64,000 nucleotides of DNA from an uncultured Prevotellaceae bacterium. GTDB lineage: Bacteria; Bacteroidota; Bacteroidia; Bacteroidales; Bacteroidaceae. The position numbers and the translations under genes were made by a program. The stretch lies in assembly GCA_902774815.1 (NCBI GenBank), contig CACYJV010000005.1:1-64000 (forward strand). Reading direction: 5' to 3'. The notes below the pieces were generated by a model. The model did not search any database, was not told where the DNA came from, and was given only the letters and a program-made list of their open reading frames with translations. Below, one piece after another: positions 8,276-17,139 of the stretch (positions within the stretch are counted from its first letter, which is position 1; each line of letters starts with the position of its first letter).

Positions 8276-8315
8276 TTATTTTTCAATTTTCAATTCTCAA
8301 TTTTCAATTTGCGAA
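8276..8315. repeat. CAATTTT-type tandem repeat in the pump gene leader
   Basis: Four degenerate units of TTTTCAA / TTCTCAA occur just before the start codon. The same kind of heptamer, as CAACTTT, sits inside the beta-barrel gene at 21814-21844. Confidence 0.65.
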
Positions 8316-8317
8316 GC

Positions 8318-11300
8318 ATGAAGAATACCAAGTGGATATCCTGGCCACTCGACAACTATAAGATTACGCTCCTGCTGGTAGCCATCTTCTTTGGCATCGG
8401 CATCTACGGCATGTGGGTGATGCCCAAGGACGAGTTTCCACCGTTCACCATCCGCCAAGGCGTGGTGGTGGCTGTCTATCCTGGTGCCACCAGCGAGGAA
8501 GTCGAACAGCAGGTGACGCGCCCGCTCGAGCGCTATCTCTTCACTTATGGCGAGGTGAACCGCACCAAGACCACATCGACGTCGCAGAACGGCATGGCGA
8601 TGGTGCTCGTCAACCTGAACGACGAGGTGAACAACAAGGACGAGGTGTGGTCGAAGATCAAGCATGGCCTTGCGCTCTACAAGCAAAGCCTGCCCTCGGG
8701 CGTGCTGGCACTGGTGGCCAACGACGACTTTGGCAACACCTCGGCCCTGCTCATTGCCATCGAGAGCAAGGAGCGCAGCTACCGCGAGTTGCAGGACTAT
8801 AGCGACCGCCTCTCCGACAAGTTGCGCAAGATACCCTCCGTGGCCAATGTGCGCCTCTACGGCGAACACAAGGAGCAGGTGAGCCTCTACATCGACCGCC
8901 AGCGTCTGCAGGCGTTCGGCATAGGTCAGCAGGCACTCATGACGGCCCTGCAGTCGCAAGGGCTCACCACGATGGCGGGCAGCCTCGTGAGCGACCACCA
9001 GCAGACCATCATCCACGTTGAGCCCACGCAGAACAGCGAGGCCGAGGTGGCCAATCAGATCATCTACAGCAACCCGCTCACGGGCAAGGTGGTACGCATC
9101 CGCGACATCGCCACCATCAAGCGCGAATACGATACTTCGGCGAGCTACATCGAGCAGAATGGTCATCCCTGCGTGCTGCTCTCGCTGGAGATGATCTCGG
9201 GCAACAACATCATGGCTTATGGCGACGATGTTGATCGTGTGCTCGACGAGTTCCGCGACACCGAGTTGCCCGACGACGTCACCCTGACACGCATTGCCGA
9301 CCAGCCAAAGGTCGTCGGCGACAGCATTCGCGACTTCCTGCGCGACCTGCTGCTGTCCATGGCTGTCATCATCCTCGTCATGATGGTGCTCTTCCCCTTG
9401 CGGTCGGCCATCGTCGCTGCCATCACCATTCCGCTCAGCACGTTCATCTCCGTGGCCATCATGTACTTTGCCAACATCCCGCTGAACATCGTCACGCTGG
9501 CAGGCCTCATCGTGGTGCTCGGAATGATCGTCGACAACTCCATCGTGGTCATCGACGGCTATCTGGAATATGCCCGCAAGGGCATCGAACCCAAGCAGGC
9601 AGCCATCATGTCGGTCAACCAATACTTCATGCCGATGATGCTTGCCACCATCTGCATCTGCGCCATCTTCTACCCCTTCCTCTTCACGTTCAAGGGTGCC
9701 TTCCTCGATGCCCTCGAGGACTTCCCCTGGACCATCACCATCAACCTCATGGTGTCGCTCATGTTGGCCGTGACGGTCATCCCGTTCTTGTGTGTGACGG
9801 TGATAGGAAGACCTTCCACCGAGAAAGAAGGAAAGCGACTTACAGACCGCGTACAATCTATTTACGACCGCGTCTTGGCAGTGACGTTCCGCCATCCATG
9901 GGGCACCATCGCCGCATGTCTGGCCGTCATCACCGCCTCACTGCTCATCCTCCCCACGCTGAAGATACGCCTCTTCCCCTTTGCCGACCGCGACCAATTC
10001 GCCGTTGAGATATTCTTGCCCGACGGTAAGGGATTGCAGGACACGCGGCTCGTTGCCGACAGCGTGCGCCATGCCATCGAAAAGGACCAGCGCATCACGG
10101 GCATCACATCGTTCATCGGATGCTCATCGCCACGTTTCCAGACCACGTACGCCCCGCAGATGGCGGGTCGCAACTTTGCCCAGTTCATCGTGAACACCAC
10201 CTCGCAGCAGGCCACCCTCGACCTCCTGGCCGACTATCAGCCGAAGCTCTCCGAGGCATTCCCTGAGGCCTACGTAAAGTTTAAGCGCCTCGACCTGCTG
10301 GAGGTACCCGAGTTGGAGTTCCGCTTCTATGGCGACAACCTCGACTCCCTGCACGTGGCAGCTGAGCGTATGATGGCCGAAATGCGCCAGATGCCTGAGC
10401 TGGAATGGGTGCACAGCGACTTCCTGCAGCCCTTCCCGCTCATCAACGTCGAGCTCGACCCCGTCGCAGCAGCACAGCTCGGCATCAACCGCACTACGAC
10501 AGCCCTCTCGCTGACCTCGCAGACCGGCGACCTTCGTGTGGGTAGCATTTGGGAAGGCGACTACGAACTCCCCATCGTCGTCCGCGACACCACGACGCTC
10601 ACCATTTCCGATGTCGAGAATCTGCCTGTCACCTCGCCGCTATCCATGCTCTCCTCTCTCGGAAGCACAAACAGCCATATCTCTCCTCCCTATGCCGGTG
10701 GAGTTGGGGGTGGGACTCCTCTCCGCCAGGTTGCCAACGTCACCCCCAAGTGGAGCGAGAGCCGCATCATGCACCGTTCGGGCGAGCGTTGCCTGACCGT
10801 CATGGCCGAGTTCCAACGCGGTGTCTATGCGGCACCCGTCGAAGCCCGTCTGGCCAAGTTGCAGGAATCGCTGCAGCTGCCCGATGGTGTGCGCGCCGAG
10901 GTGGGTGGCGAACTCGAGTACAACGACCTGAACATGCCACAGATCTACAATGGTATCATCATCGCGATGATCATCATTTTCTTCTTCCTGCTGTTCAACT
11001 TCAAGCGCTTCGGCATCACGACGCTCTGCATGGCAGCCCTTGGCCTGATGCTCCCCGGCACACTCATCGGCCTAGGCATCATGAACCGGACCATAGGCCT
11101 TACCAGCATCTTCGGTCTCATCACGCTCATGGGCATGATCATGCGCAACGAGATACTCATTTATGAGCATGCCGACAACCTCCTGAAGACTCAACCCCAA
11201 CCCGAAGGCGACGAGCCCCCGACCAATGACGACCGCGTGCGCCAAGCCGCCTACGATGCTGGCCGTCGCCGCATGGTTCCCATCTTCCTGACCACCGCCA

Positions 11301-11458
11301 CGACAGCCGTGGGTGTCATACCGATGATTATTGCCGGCTCATCGTTCTGGATGCCCGTGGGCGTCACCATCTTCGCCGGTGGCATCGGTGCCCTCATCCT
11401 TGTGGTCACCGTCCTGCCCGTGGCGTACTGGAAAATCAGCAATAACGGGAAAAAGTAA
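8318..11458 (+). CDS. Efflux RND transporter permease subunit
   Basis: This 1046-residue inner-membrane pump matches AcrB/CusA-type RND transporters: one N-terminal helix, a large porter loop, a bundle of helices (about residues 340-530), a second loop, and the final bundle (about 850-1046). Characteristic segments are WVMPKDEFPPFTIRQGVVVAVYPGA, GMIVDNSIVVIDGYLEY and the acidic residues of the proton relay in that helix. It exchanges protons for drugs or other amphiphiles. I chose the ATG at 8318 (MKNTKWISWPLDNYKITL); the upstream extension to 8237 is translated CAATTTT repeat. A GC-rich repeat interrupts the second porter loop at 10684-10714. Confidence 0.95.
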   Translation: MKNTKWISWPLDNYKITLLLVAIFFGIGIYGMWVMPKDEFPPFTIRQGVVVAVYPGATSEEVEQQVTRPLERYLFTYGEVNRTKTTSTSQNGMAMVLVNLNDEVNNKDEVWSKIKHGLALYKQSLPSGVLALVANDDFGNTSALLIAIESKERSYRELQDYSDRLSDKLRKIPSVANVRLYGEHKEQVSLYIDRQRLQAFGIGQQALMTALQSQGLTTMAGSLVSDHQQTIIHVEPTQNSEAEVANQIIYSNPLTGKVVRIRDIATIKREYDTSASYIEQNGHPCVLLSLEMISGNNIMAYGDDVDRVLDEFRDTELPDDVTLTRIADQPKVVGDSIRDFLRDLLLSMAVIILVMMVLFPLRSAIVAAITIPLSTFISVAIMYFANIPLNIVTLAGLIVVLGMIVDNSIVVIDGYLEYARKGIEPKQAAIMSVNQYFMPMMLATICICAIFYPFLFTFKGAFLDALEDFPWTITINLMVSLMLAVTVIPFLCVTVIGRPSTEKEGKRLTDRVQSIYDRVLAVTFRHPWGTIAACLAVITASLLILPTLKIRLFPFADRDQFAVEIFLPDGKGLQDTRLVADSVRHAIEKDQRITGITSFIGCSSPRFQTTYAPQMAGRNFAQFIVNTTSQQATLDLLADYQPKLSEAFPEAYVKFKRLDLLEVPELEFRFYGDNLDSLHVAAERMMAEMRQMPELEWVHSDFLQPFPLINVELDPVAAAQLGINRTTTALSLTSQTGDLRVGSIWEGDYELPIVVRDTTTLTISDVENLPVTSPLSMLSSLGSTNSHISPPYAGGVGGGTPLRQVANVTPKWSESRIMHRSGERCLTVMAEFQRGVYAAPVEARLAKLQESLQLPDGVRAEVGGELEYNDLNMPQIYNGIIIAMIIIFFFLLFNFKRFGITTLCMAALGLMLPGTLIGLGIMNRTIGLTSIFGLITLMGMIMRNEILIYEHADNLLKTQPQPEGDEPPTNDDRVRQAAYDAGRRRMVPIFLTTATTAVGVIPMIIAGSSFWMPVGVTIFAGGIGALILVVTVLPVAYWKISNNGKK
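10684..10714. repeat. Partial GC-rich palindromic element inside the RND pump gene
   Basis: CTCCTCCCTATGCCGGTGGA is followed by GTTGGGGGTGGG. The encoded stretch PPYAGGVGGGTPL interrupts the second periplasmic loop without breaking the frame, and the end GGGGGTGGG matches other copies. Confidence 0.55.
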
Positions 11459-11462
11459 AAAC

Positions 11463-11578
11463 GTAGGGGCTGACTCCCGTGTCTGCCCGAAAAGACATCA
11501 TAAAAACCGTAGGGGCAGACTCCCGTGTCTGCCCGCAAAGACATAAAAAACGTAGGGGCTGACCCCCGTGTCTGCCCG
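11463..11578. repeat. Three tandem REP-like units
   Basis: Units begin at 11463, 11509 and 11552, all in the same orientation, each reading GTAGGGGC(A/T)GAC then (T/C)CCCGTGTCTGCCCG. The spacers are A-rich (AAAGACATCATAAAAACC, AAAGACATAAAAAAC). They fill the gap between the pump and TolC genes. Confidence 0.88.
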
Positions 11579-11593
11579 AAAAGCCATCATAAT

Positions 11594-12976
11594 ATGAAAA
11601 GATTGATCATCGCCATCCTCGTCATAGCCCATCTGCCGCTGTCGGCACAAGTATCGACTCCCCTCACCCTCCGCCAGCTCACCGACTCGGCGCTGCAGAA
11701 CAACATCTCCACGCGGTCGGCACACCACGACATCGAGGCGGCACACGAGCAGCGGCGCGAGGCCTTCACGAAGTATTTCCCCAACGTCAGCGCCACCGCT
11801 GCCACGTTCAACGCCAATCGCAGCATGGCAAAGATGACGCTCGACCCGCAGCAGATGATTGCGCCCGAGCTGGGTGCCGCACTGGCACAGGCATTCCCGC
11901 CCGAAGCCCTCGCCGCACTGGCCGGTCCCATGGACATGACGATGATGAAGAATGGCACCATCGCCTCCGTCACCGCCATGCAGCCCGTCTTTGCCGGTGG
12001 ACAGATCATCAACGGCAACCGCCTGGCACGCGTGGGCGAGGAGGTCAGCGAGCTCCAACTGCGGCTGGCCGAGCAGGAGGTGGAGCGTACCGTCAGCCAA
12101 TACTACTGGCAACTGGTGTCGCTCCATGAGAAACAGCGCACCCTTGCCGCTGTCGACACGCTCTTGGCCGACATCCTCAAGGATGTCGATGTGGCCGTGC
12201 GTGCCGGTGTGGCCATGCGCAACGACCTCCTGCAGGTGGAGCTCCGCCAGAACGACATACAGAGTCAGAAGCTGAAGCTCCAGAATGCCATCGACCTCGT
12301 GAAGATGACGTTGGGACAGTATGCGGGCATTGAGCCCAGCAGACTCTCCCCAAAGGGAGAGGGGAGCCGTTACTCTTTCGAAATCGATGAGCCCGACCTT
12401 TCGCAGCAAGGCATTCCAGAACTCCCTCCCTTGGGGAGGGAAGGGGTGGGCCTTCTCCCCGAATACACCCTCCTGCAGAAGCAGGTGGAGGCTGCCGAGC
12501 TGCAGAAGAAGATGGCCGTGGGCAAGCAGCTGCCGAGCGTGGCCGTGGGAGCAGGCTACAACTACCATAACCTGCTCGACAACAACCGCACCTTCGCCAT
12601 GGTGTTCGCCACCGTCAGCGTTCCCATCAGCGACTGGTGGGGCGGCTCGCACTCCGTGAAGCGCCAGAAGCTGCAACTGCAAAAGGCACAGGAGCAACTC
12701 GACGACAACGCCCAGCTGCTGGCCATTCGCCTACAGAAGACCGCTAACGACGTCGCAGAGGCCCAGCAGCAGCTCACCCTCGCCCGTCAGGGCATCGACC
12801 AAGCCAGCGAGAACCTGCGCCTGAACCGCGACTACTACCGCGTAGGCACCGCCCGCATGGCCGACCTGCTCGAAGCCCAGCTCCTCTACCAGCAGGCTTG
12901 CGACCGCTACACCGAGGCCTATGCTGACCTGCAGCACAAGCTACTCCTCTACCGCCAGGCAGGAGGAGGGATTTAG
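11594..12976 (+). CDS. TolC family outer-membrane efflux protein
   Basis: This 460-residue protein has a signal peptide (MKRLIIAILVIAHLPLSA) and the repeated long helices of TolC-type channels, e.g. LRQLTDSALQNNISTRSAHHDI, SVTAMQPVFAGGQIINGNRLA and ARMADLLEAQLLYQQACDRY. It forms the outer-membrane exit duct for the preceding RND pump. The start at 11594 follows the three REP-like units; a longer frame from 11525 would only translate repeat. A GC-rich element interrupts it at 12344-12450 between the two structural repeats. Confidence 0.93.
   Translation: MKRLIIAILVIAHLPLSAQVSTPLTLRQLTDSALQNNISTRSAHHDIEAAHEQRREAFTKYFPNVSATAATFNANRSMAKMTLDPQQMIAPELGAALAQAFPPEALAALAGPMDMTMMKNGTIASVTAMQPVFAGGQIINGNRLARVGEEVSELQLRLAEQEVERTVSQYYWQLVSLHEKQRTLAAVDTLLADILKDVDVAVRAGVAMRNDLLQVELRQNDIQSQKLKLQNAIDLVKMTLGQYAGIEPSRLSPKGEGSRYSFEIDEPDLSQQGIPELPPLGREGVGLLPEYTLLQKQVEAAELQKKMAVGKQLPSVAVGAGYNYHNLLDNNRTFAMVFATVSVPISDWWGGSHSVKRQKLQLQKAQEQLDDNAQLLAIRLQKTANDVAEAQQQLTLARQGIDQASENLRLNRDYYRVGTARMADLLEAQLLYQQACDRYTEAYADLQHKLLLYRQAGGGI
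12344..12450. repeat. GC-rich palindromic element(s) inside the TolC gene
   Basis: It starts CTCTCCCCAAAGGGAGAGGG and ends CTCCCTCCCTTGGGGAGGG then AAGGGGTGGG. The phrases GGGGAGCCGTTACTC and AAGGCATTCCAGAACTCC match the spacer phrases of the mfd and adaptor copies. The frame stays open. Part of the middle may be genuine host sequence. Confidence 0.65.
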
Positions 12977-13051
12977 GTAATAGGTGATAGGTGATAGGTG
13001 ATAGGTAATAGGTGTTGATGGTATGTAGGGGCAGACTCCCGTGTCTGCCCG
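12975..13051. repeat. TAGGTGA tandem repeat plus a REP-like unit
   Basis: Five degenerate TAGGTGA/TAGGTAA heptamers (12975-13012) are followed by one REP-like unit (13025-13051). They lie between the convergent TolC and UbiA-type genes; the remainder up to 13160 is C-rich and featureless. Confidence 0.7.
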
Positions 13052-13160
13052 CCACCCCCAAAACACCTGCCCACCACGACATCCCATCATCACCCAACTC
13101 CAACAACATTCCATCACCAACCACCACTAACCAACACCCAGAAAAAACACCTCCCATCGT

Positions 13161-14033
13161 TTACCCATAGAGAATAATGGCAAACACTATGATCCATCCT
13201 ACCACACACAGTTGGAGGCCGCAGTCGTGAAGCAGCACCCTCGTCGGACTGCCGCATTTGTGGCTGGCAAAGGCGAGTTGCATGTAGCGAAGAATACCTG
13301 CCACGACAAAAATCGACGTAGCATAGAGATGCGGGCAACCCAATCGCTCTACGACATCTGGCGATATGGTGTAGAGCATGTAGCACACAATGGTGGCACT
13401 GCCCACCATAGCTACTGCCAGATTGAGGAATACGAGGTCGTAGCGTTCTACATTTTTCCGGACCTTGATGCCCGATGTCTGAAAGATGACCACATCGTCA
13501 CGACGCTTGGCCAGTGCCAGGAAGAGTGCCAGCAGGAATGTGGTGATGACAATCCATGGCGACAGGGCAATGCCTGAGGCCTGAGAACCTGCCACGATGC
13601 GCATCACAAAGCCCATGGCTATGATGAGTACATCGAGCAGAGCCATTTGCTTCAGCTTCAGGCAGTAGGCTATGTTCATGGCGATGTAGAGCAACAACGT
13701 GGAAGCAAGGGGATACAGGGCAAAGATGGCAACGAGGGCGAATGCCGTAGCCCATGCGACGGCCATCATGACATAGGCAGCGCCTTTGCTGACCTGTCCG
13801 CTGGCCACAGGTCTCCACCTCTTCACAGGATGACGGCTGTCGGCCTTTGCATCGCGTATGTCGTTGAGACAATAGATGCCGCTGGCGGTCAGGCAAAACA
13901 CGAGGAATGCCACTATGCATGGCCACGCATAATGCCAGTCTGCGATGCGCCGGTCAAAGAACAGTGGCGTGAAGACGAAGAAGTTCTTCAGCCATTGTTG
14001 CGGGCGTAGCAAGGTGATGACGTGTTTGTTCAT
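13161..14033 (-). CDS. UbiA-type polyprenyl-phosphate (decaprenyl-phosphate) phosphoribosyltransferase-like protein
   Basis: This 290-residue protein has about eight membrane helices and belongs to the UbiA prenyltransferase superfamily. The first Asp-rich motif is NDIRDAKADSRHPVKRWRP (about residues 57-76) and the second LAKRRDDVV (about 173). The N-terminal LRPQQWLKNFFVF and the HP-x-K-x-x-RP-V-ASG pattern fit the branch that moves phosphoribose onto polyprenyl phosphate rather than quinone enzymes. Its start overlaps the stop of the upstream GT39-like gene by four bases (ATGA), so the two are translationally coupled. Confidence 0.82.
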   Translation of the reverse strand: MNKHVITLLRPQQWLKNFFVFTPLFFDRRIADWHYAWPCIVAFLVFCLTASGIYCLNDIRDAKADSRHPVKRWRPVASGQVSKGAAYVMMAVAWATAFALVAIFALYPLASTLLLYIAMNIAYCLKLKQMALLDVLIIAMGFVMRIVAGSQASGIALSPWIVITTFLLALFLALAKRRDDVVIFQTSGIKVRKNVERYDLVFLNLAVAMVGSATIVCYMLYTISPDVVERLGCPHLYATSIFVVAGILRYMQLAFASHKCGSPTRVLLHDCGLQLCVVGWIIVFAIILYG

Positions 14034-15577
14034 GGGCGTTTCTCTACTTTATAGAGGGTTAGCGAAGGCCGATGGCAGTGGTCGATGGCAGTAACCACGA
14101 AGGTGGTGTCTTCCCTGAGCTTGTCCAGGTAGCCGGTGATGGGCTGGTCAAACTCGTCGCCATCGGTACTCTCAACGATGTAGTCAACACGTCCAAGATA
14201 TTCCGTAGGAAAGATTCCCACGAAGTAGCACGTGTCGCACACTGGCTTCAGCTCGTAGAACAACGAGAACGGACTCACTACGGCATCCGTAGATTGGAAG
14301 TGCTGGCGTGCGACGAACGAGCAAAGGTGCTCGTAGTTCCAATGTCGCGGAGGCCGCATCGAACTGATGCCGCTTATCGTCATCGCCAATGCCACCACGG
14401 TAAGAACAACACGCCATCGACGGTATCTGGCTGCCACAGAAGTTGCGGCCATCAGCAACGGGAGGAATGCCATCCAGAGGTAGTAAGCGGGAAAACGGCC
14501 AGCCAACATCATGGCAACAGGCACTGCGAGCGCAAACAGGAGAGACAGGAATCCACCATCACGCATCAGTGTTCTCAGGTGATGGCGGAAACAAGTGGCA
14601 TAGGCCGAAAGCGTGACTACGGCCAGCACGAGGAAGCTACGATAGTCAGCGAAAGCAGCTATTTGCTGTCCAAGACTTGTCTGTGGGCCAAGCTGAAGCA
14701 GCTTCTGGACATAGGGCATCGACGGGAATCCAAACACGTCGCCAGCCCAAGGAAGCACCGCCAAGGCAATGGCCGTAAGCGCGGCCGAATAAGGCACTAT
14801 GCTACAGGCGAATGCCAATAACCGCTGATGGGCAAGCATGAAACAGGCCATGAGAGCGCTTCCAAGCACGAGGCCAGCCAGTACGATAGCCATGAGGGCG
14901 GCAACTTGCTTGCGATGTCCTTTCAACACGACGAACAGGAACAGGCAGAGGGCACATAGGCAGGCTGCGGTCTGGAAGCCCGTCCACACGGTCAGGGCCG
15001 AGGCGGCAACAACGATGATGCGCGTTGCCGTCGACTTCGCTTTCAAATGGCATTGCATGGCCTGGACCGCAATGACAAACACCAACGCGCACAACAGGTC
15101 AGGCCGCCCGTTGCGATACATCCACGCCATCTCGCTGGTGCCCCAAAACAAGAGTGCAAACAGGGCGGCCGTAGGTGGTGACGACCTATGGAAAGGGCGC
15201 AGGCAGAGGGCACCCAGCACGAAGGTAATGAGCAGGTTCAGACTTCTGACGGCCACCAAACTACCACCTGCGAGCCACATCCAGCCAGTTGCCAGCAGTT
15301 GGTAGAGGGGAGGATAGGTGGCAAAAGGATGCTGTCCTGCCACGCGATACCAGGCTGTGGTCTGCCAAGTGCCATGAAAAGCAGCATTGTAGGATGTGTC
15401 AAGAAACATCACCTCGTCAATCCAAGGCGGCAGGTTGCTCAGTGTAAGGATGTTGATGGCAATGAATACCAGCGACAAAAGGCAATAAGTTGCCATGCCC
15501 ATGCCCCTTTGTGCAGGGACAGGGGCATGTTTGGAATAAGACACGAGATCAGGTGTCAGCAGATACTTTGCATTCAT
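14030..15577 (-). CDS. GT39/ArnT-like membrane glycosyltransferase
   Basis: This 515-residue integral membrane protein has about eleven hydrophobic segments. The first extracytoplasmic loop carries the acidic PPWIDEVMFLD motif typical of GT-C enzymes that take sugar from a polyprenyl-phosphate donor, followed by HPFATYPPLYQLL. A soluble C-terminal domain of about 110 residues follows the last helix. Overlap with the UbiA-type gene suggests that one makes the lipid-linked pentose and the other transfers it; the acceptor is unknown. A -7 box (TATCTTTG on the minus strand, 15593-15586) lies just upstream of the start. Confidence 0.78.
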   Translation of the reverse strand: MNAKYLLTPDLVSYSKHAPVPAQRGMGMATYCLLSLVFIAINILTLSNLPPWIDEVMFLDTSYNAAFHGTWQTTAWYRVAGQHPFATYPPLYQLLATGWMWLAGGSLVAVRSLNLLITFVLGALCLRPFHRSSPPTAALFALLFWGTSEMAWMYRNGRPDLLCALVFVIAVQAMQCHLKAKSTATRIIVVAASALTVWTGFQTAACLCALCLFLFVVLKGHRKQVAALMAIVLAGLVLGSALMACFMLAHQRLLAFACSIVPYSAALTAIALAVLPWAGDVFGFPSMPYVQKLLQLGPQTSLGQQIAAFADYRSFLVLAVVTLSAYATCFRHHLRTLMRDGGFLSLLFALAVPVAMMLAGRFPAYYLWMAFLPLLMAATSVAARYRRWRVVLTVVALAMTISGISSMRPPRHWNYEHLCSFVARQHFQSTDAVVSPFSLFYELKPVCDTCYFVGIFPTEYLGRVDYIVESTDGDEFDQPITGYLDKLREDTTFVVTAIDHCHRPSLTLYKVEKRP

Positions 15578-15714
15578 ACAGCGTGCAAAGATATCCCGAA
15601 AGTGCCTGCGAGGAGTGCCTGATGAGTACGCAACAGGTAAAAAGGCAGGTAAAAAGGCCGCTGAAAATCAACAATCGGTACGCAAAGCTACATCCTCGTC
15701 AGGAAGGAATAAGG

Positions 15715-17139
15715 CTACAACGTTGCCACAAACTCGTCCCACTCGGCAGGTGTTCCCTTGCGCCCGAAGACCTTCAGGAACAGTCGGCTGCGCGTGCTGG
15801 ACACCGACTGCTTGGAGCGTGAGGTGAGTCGGGCGATGTCAGCAGGAGCGATGCCGGCCTTGATGAGCAGGGTGATGCGCAGTTCCTGAGGGGTGAGTCG
15901 GTGGAACTCGTTCAAGTGCCGGGTGAAGTCGTGATGCGTCTTGTCGATGGTATCGGCAAGGATGTGCCAGTCTTCGTCGGTGAGCGGCTTGGGTGCAGTG
16001 TCGCTGAGCAGTTGAACGATGCGCTTGTAGATGGGCGTCTGCGTGAGTATCTGCTGTTGCCGCTCGGTGGTCTGTTCGTCGCGACGGCGATGGTCGGAGA
16101 GGAGTTGCTCCAACTGTTGCACCCGCAGCCGATAGTACAGGCGTCGGCGCGAATACCAGAACGCAGTTGCCAGCAGCAATGCGACAAGCGCGACAACAGC
16201 TGCCACTGCCACTGCCAACCGTACTTGCAGGCGGGCGTTCTGCCGGGCGCGGCGCGAGTAGTCGTAAAGCGCATTGGTCCGGCGCAGTGCCTCGGTGTCG
16301 ATTTCCTGCTGAACGGAGTCGGTGAGCAGTTCGTATTGCTCGAGATGCATCATGGCCTCTTGGGTGTGCCCTTCGGCCATGAGCAGTTCAGCCAGCCACT
16401 TGTGGGCCATCTGGCGGTGAAGAAGCCCACCTCCTTCCCCTCCCGAAGGGTTGGAGGTGGGTTTATTGTTTAGCAATCCCCTACAATAATAATATGCGGA
16501 GTCGCGAGGGCCTGTGTGGCGGTAGAGGTCGGCAGCCATGAAGCGAAGCCCCGCATTGTCGGGCAGAGCATTAAGGGCAGGCATGAGCAGACGACGAGCC
16601 TCATCGTAGCGGCCATGCCAGAGGTGATAGCCAGCCAGCTGGCTGCCCACATCGAGCACGAGGTCGGCGTCGCCCATTGACTCGGCCAGTCGCATGGACT
16701 CGCTGAAGAGCACGAGACAGCTATCATCGGCCTCGCGCGTCCGATAGACGTTCGCCATGTCGCGCAGGTCGCAAGCCATGCCAAGGGTGTCGCCCAAGCG
16801 GACATCCACCTCGTAGGCCTTGCTGAAAGCCACTAGCGCATCCTCCTGCAATCCCTCGGCAAAGAGCAGCTGCCCCATCTCGCTGAAGATGGCAACGAGC
16901 AGCGTGTCGGCCGGGGAATGGTCGGCGGCCATGCGGAAGTGCTCGAGAGCCTGTGGCGCGTCGCCCTCGTCGGCCAAAGCCAGTGCCTCCTGATAGTAGC
17001 GTTCAGCCTTGTCAGACGAACAGGCCATCAAAAGGAGGAAAAGAAGAGGGGCAAGGAGCGTAAAAGGGGCAAGGGGCAAGAAGGAAGGGGCAAGAGAATT
17101 GAGAGGGGCAAGGAAATTGAGAGGGGCAGAGTGTTTCAT
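15715..17139 (-). CDS. TPR-repeat membrane protein with C-terminal LuxR-like HTH
   Basis: This 474-residue protein starts at 17139, its ATG overlapping the upstream gene's TGA. The N-terminus is a signal peptide with lipobox LLMACSS; its hydrophobic core is encoded by a repeat (17045-17131). Degenerate TPR repeats fill about residues 45-290, a single membrane helix lies at about 300-325 (VAVAAVVALVALLLATAFWY), then a coiled coil, then a LuxR-type HTH (LTPQELRITLLIKAGIAPADIARLTSRSK). This architecture is common in Bacteroidetes regulators that sense from the periplasm and bind DNA inside. A small GC-rich repeat interrupts the TPR region (16426-16461). Confidence 0.82.
   Translation of the reverse strand: MKHSAPLNFLAPLNSLAPSFLPLAPFTLLAPLLFLLLMACSSDKAERYYQEALALADEGDAPQALEHFRMAADHSPADTLLVAIFSEMGQLLFAEGLQEDALVAFSKAYEVDVRLGDTLGMACDLRDMANVYRTREADDSCLVLFSESMRLAESMGDADLVLDVGSQLAGYHLWHGRYDEARRLLMPALNALPDNAGLRFMAADLYRHTGPRDSAYYYCRGLLNNKPTSNPSGGEGGGLLHRQMAHKWLAELLMAEGHTQEAMMHLEQYELLTDSVQQEIDTEALRRTNALYDYSRRARQNARLQVRLAVAVAAVVALVALLLATAFWYSRRRLYYRLRVQQLEQLLSDHRRRDEQTTERQQQILTQTPIYKRIVQLLSDTAPKPLTDEDWHILADTIDKTHHDFTRHLNEFHRLTPQELRITLLIKAGIAPADIARLTSRSKQSVSSTRSRLFLKVFGRKGTPAEWDEFVATL
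16426..16461. repeat. Short GC-rich palindrome inside the TPR/HTH gene
   Basis: CCCACCTCC (16426-16434) and GGAGGTGGG (16453-16461) flank TTCCCCTCCCGAAGGGTT. It is 36 bases (12 codons), encoding PTSNPSGGEGGG on the coding strand, and resembles the ends of the larger elements. Confidence 0.7.
17045..17131. repeat. GGGGCAAG-type tandem repeat encoding a signal peptide
   Basis: Six or so degenerate units of (G)AGGGGCAAG are spaced by 8-20 bases. On the coding strand they give the LAPLN / LAPS / LAPF / LAPL series of the TPR/HTH protein's signal peptide. A related stretch lies inside the symporter gene (51547-51652). Confidence 0.7.

Noticed and set aside
8297-9895. A long open frame antisense to the RND pump gene
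   Set aside because: It is the mirror of a strongly biased coding frame, is rich in His/Asp/Val as such shadows are, and has no family motif or promoter.
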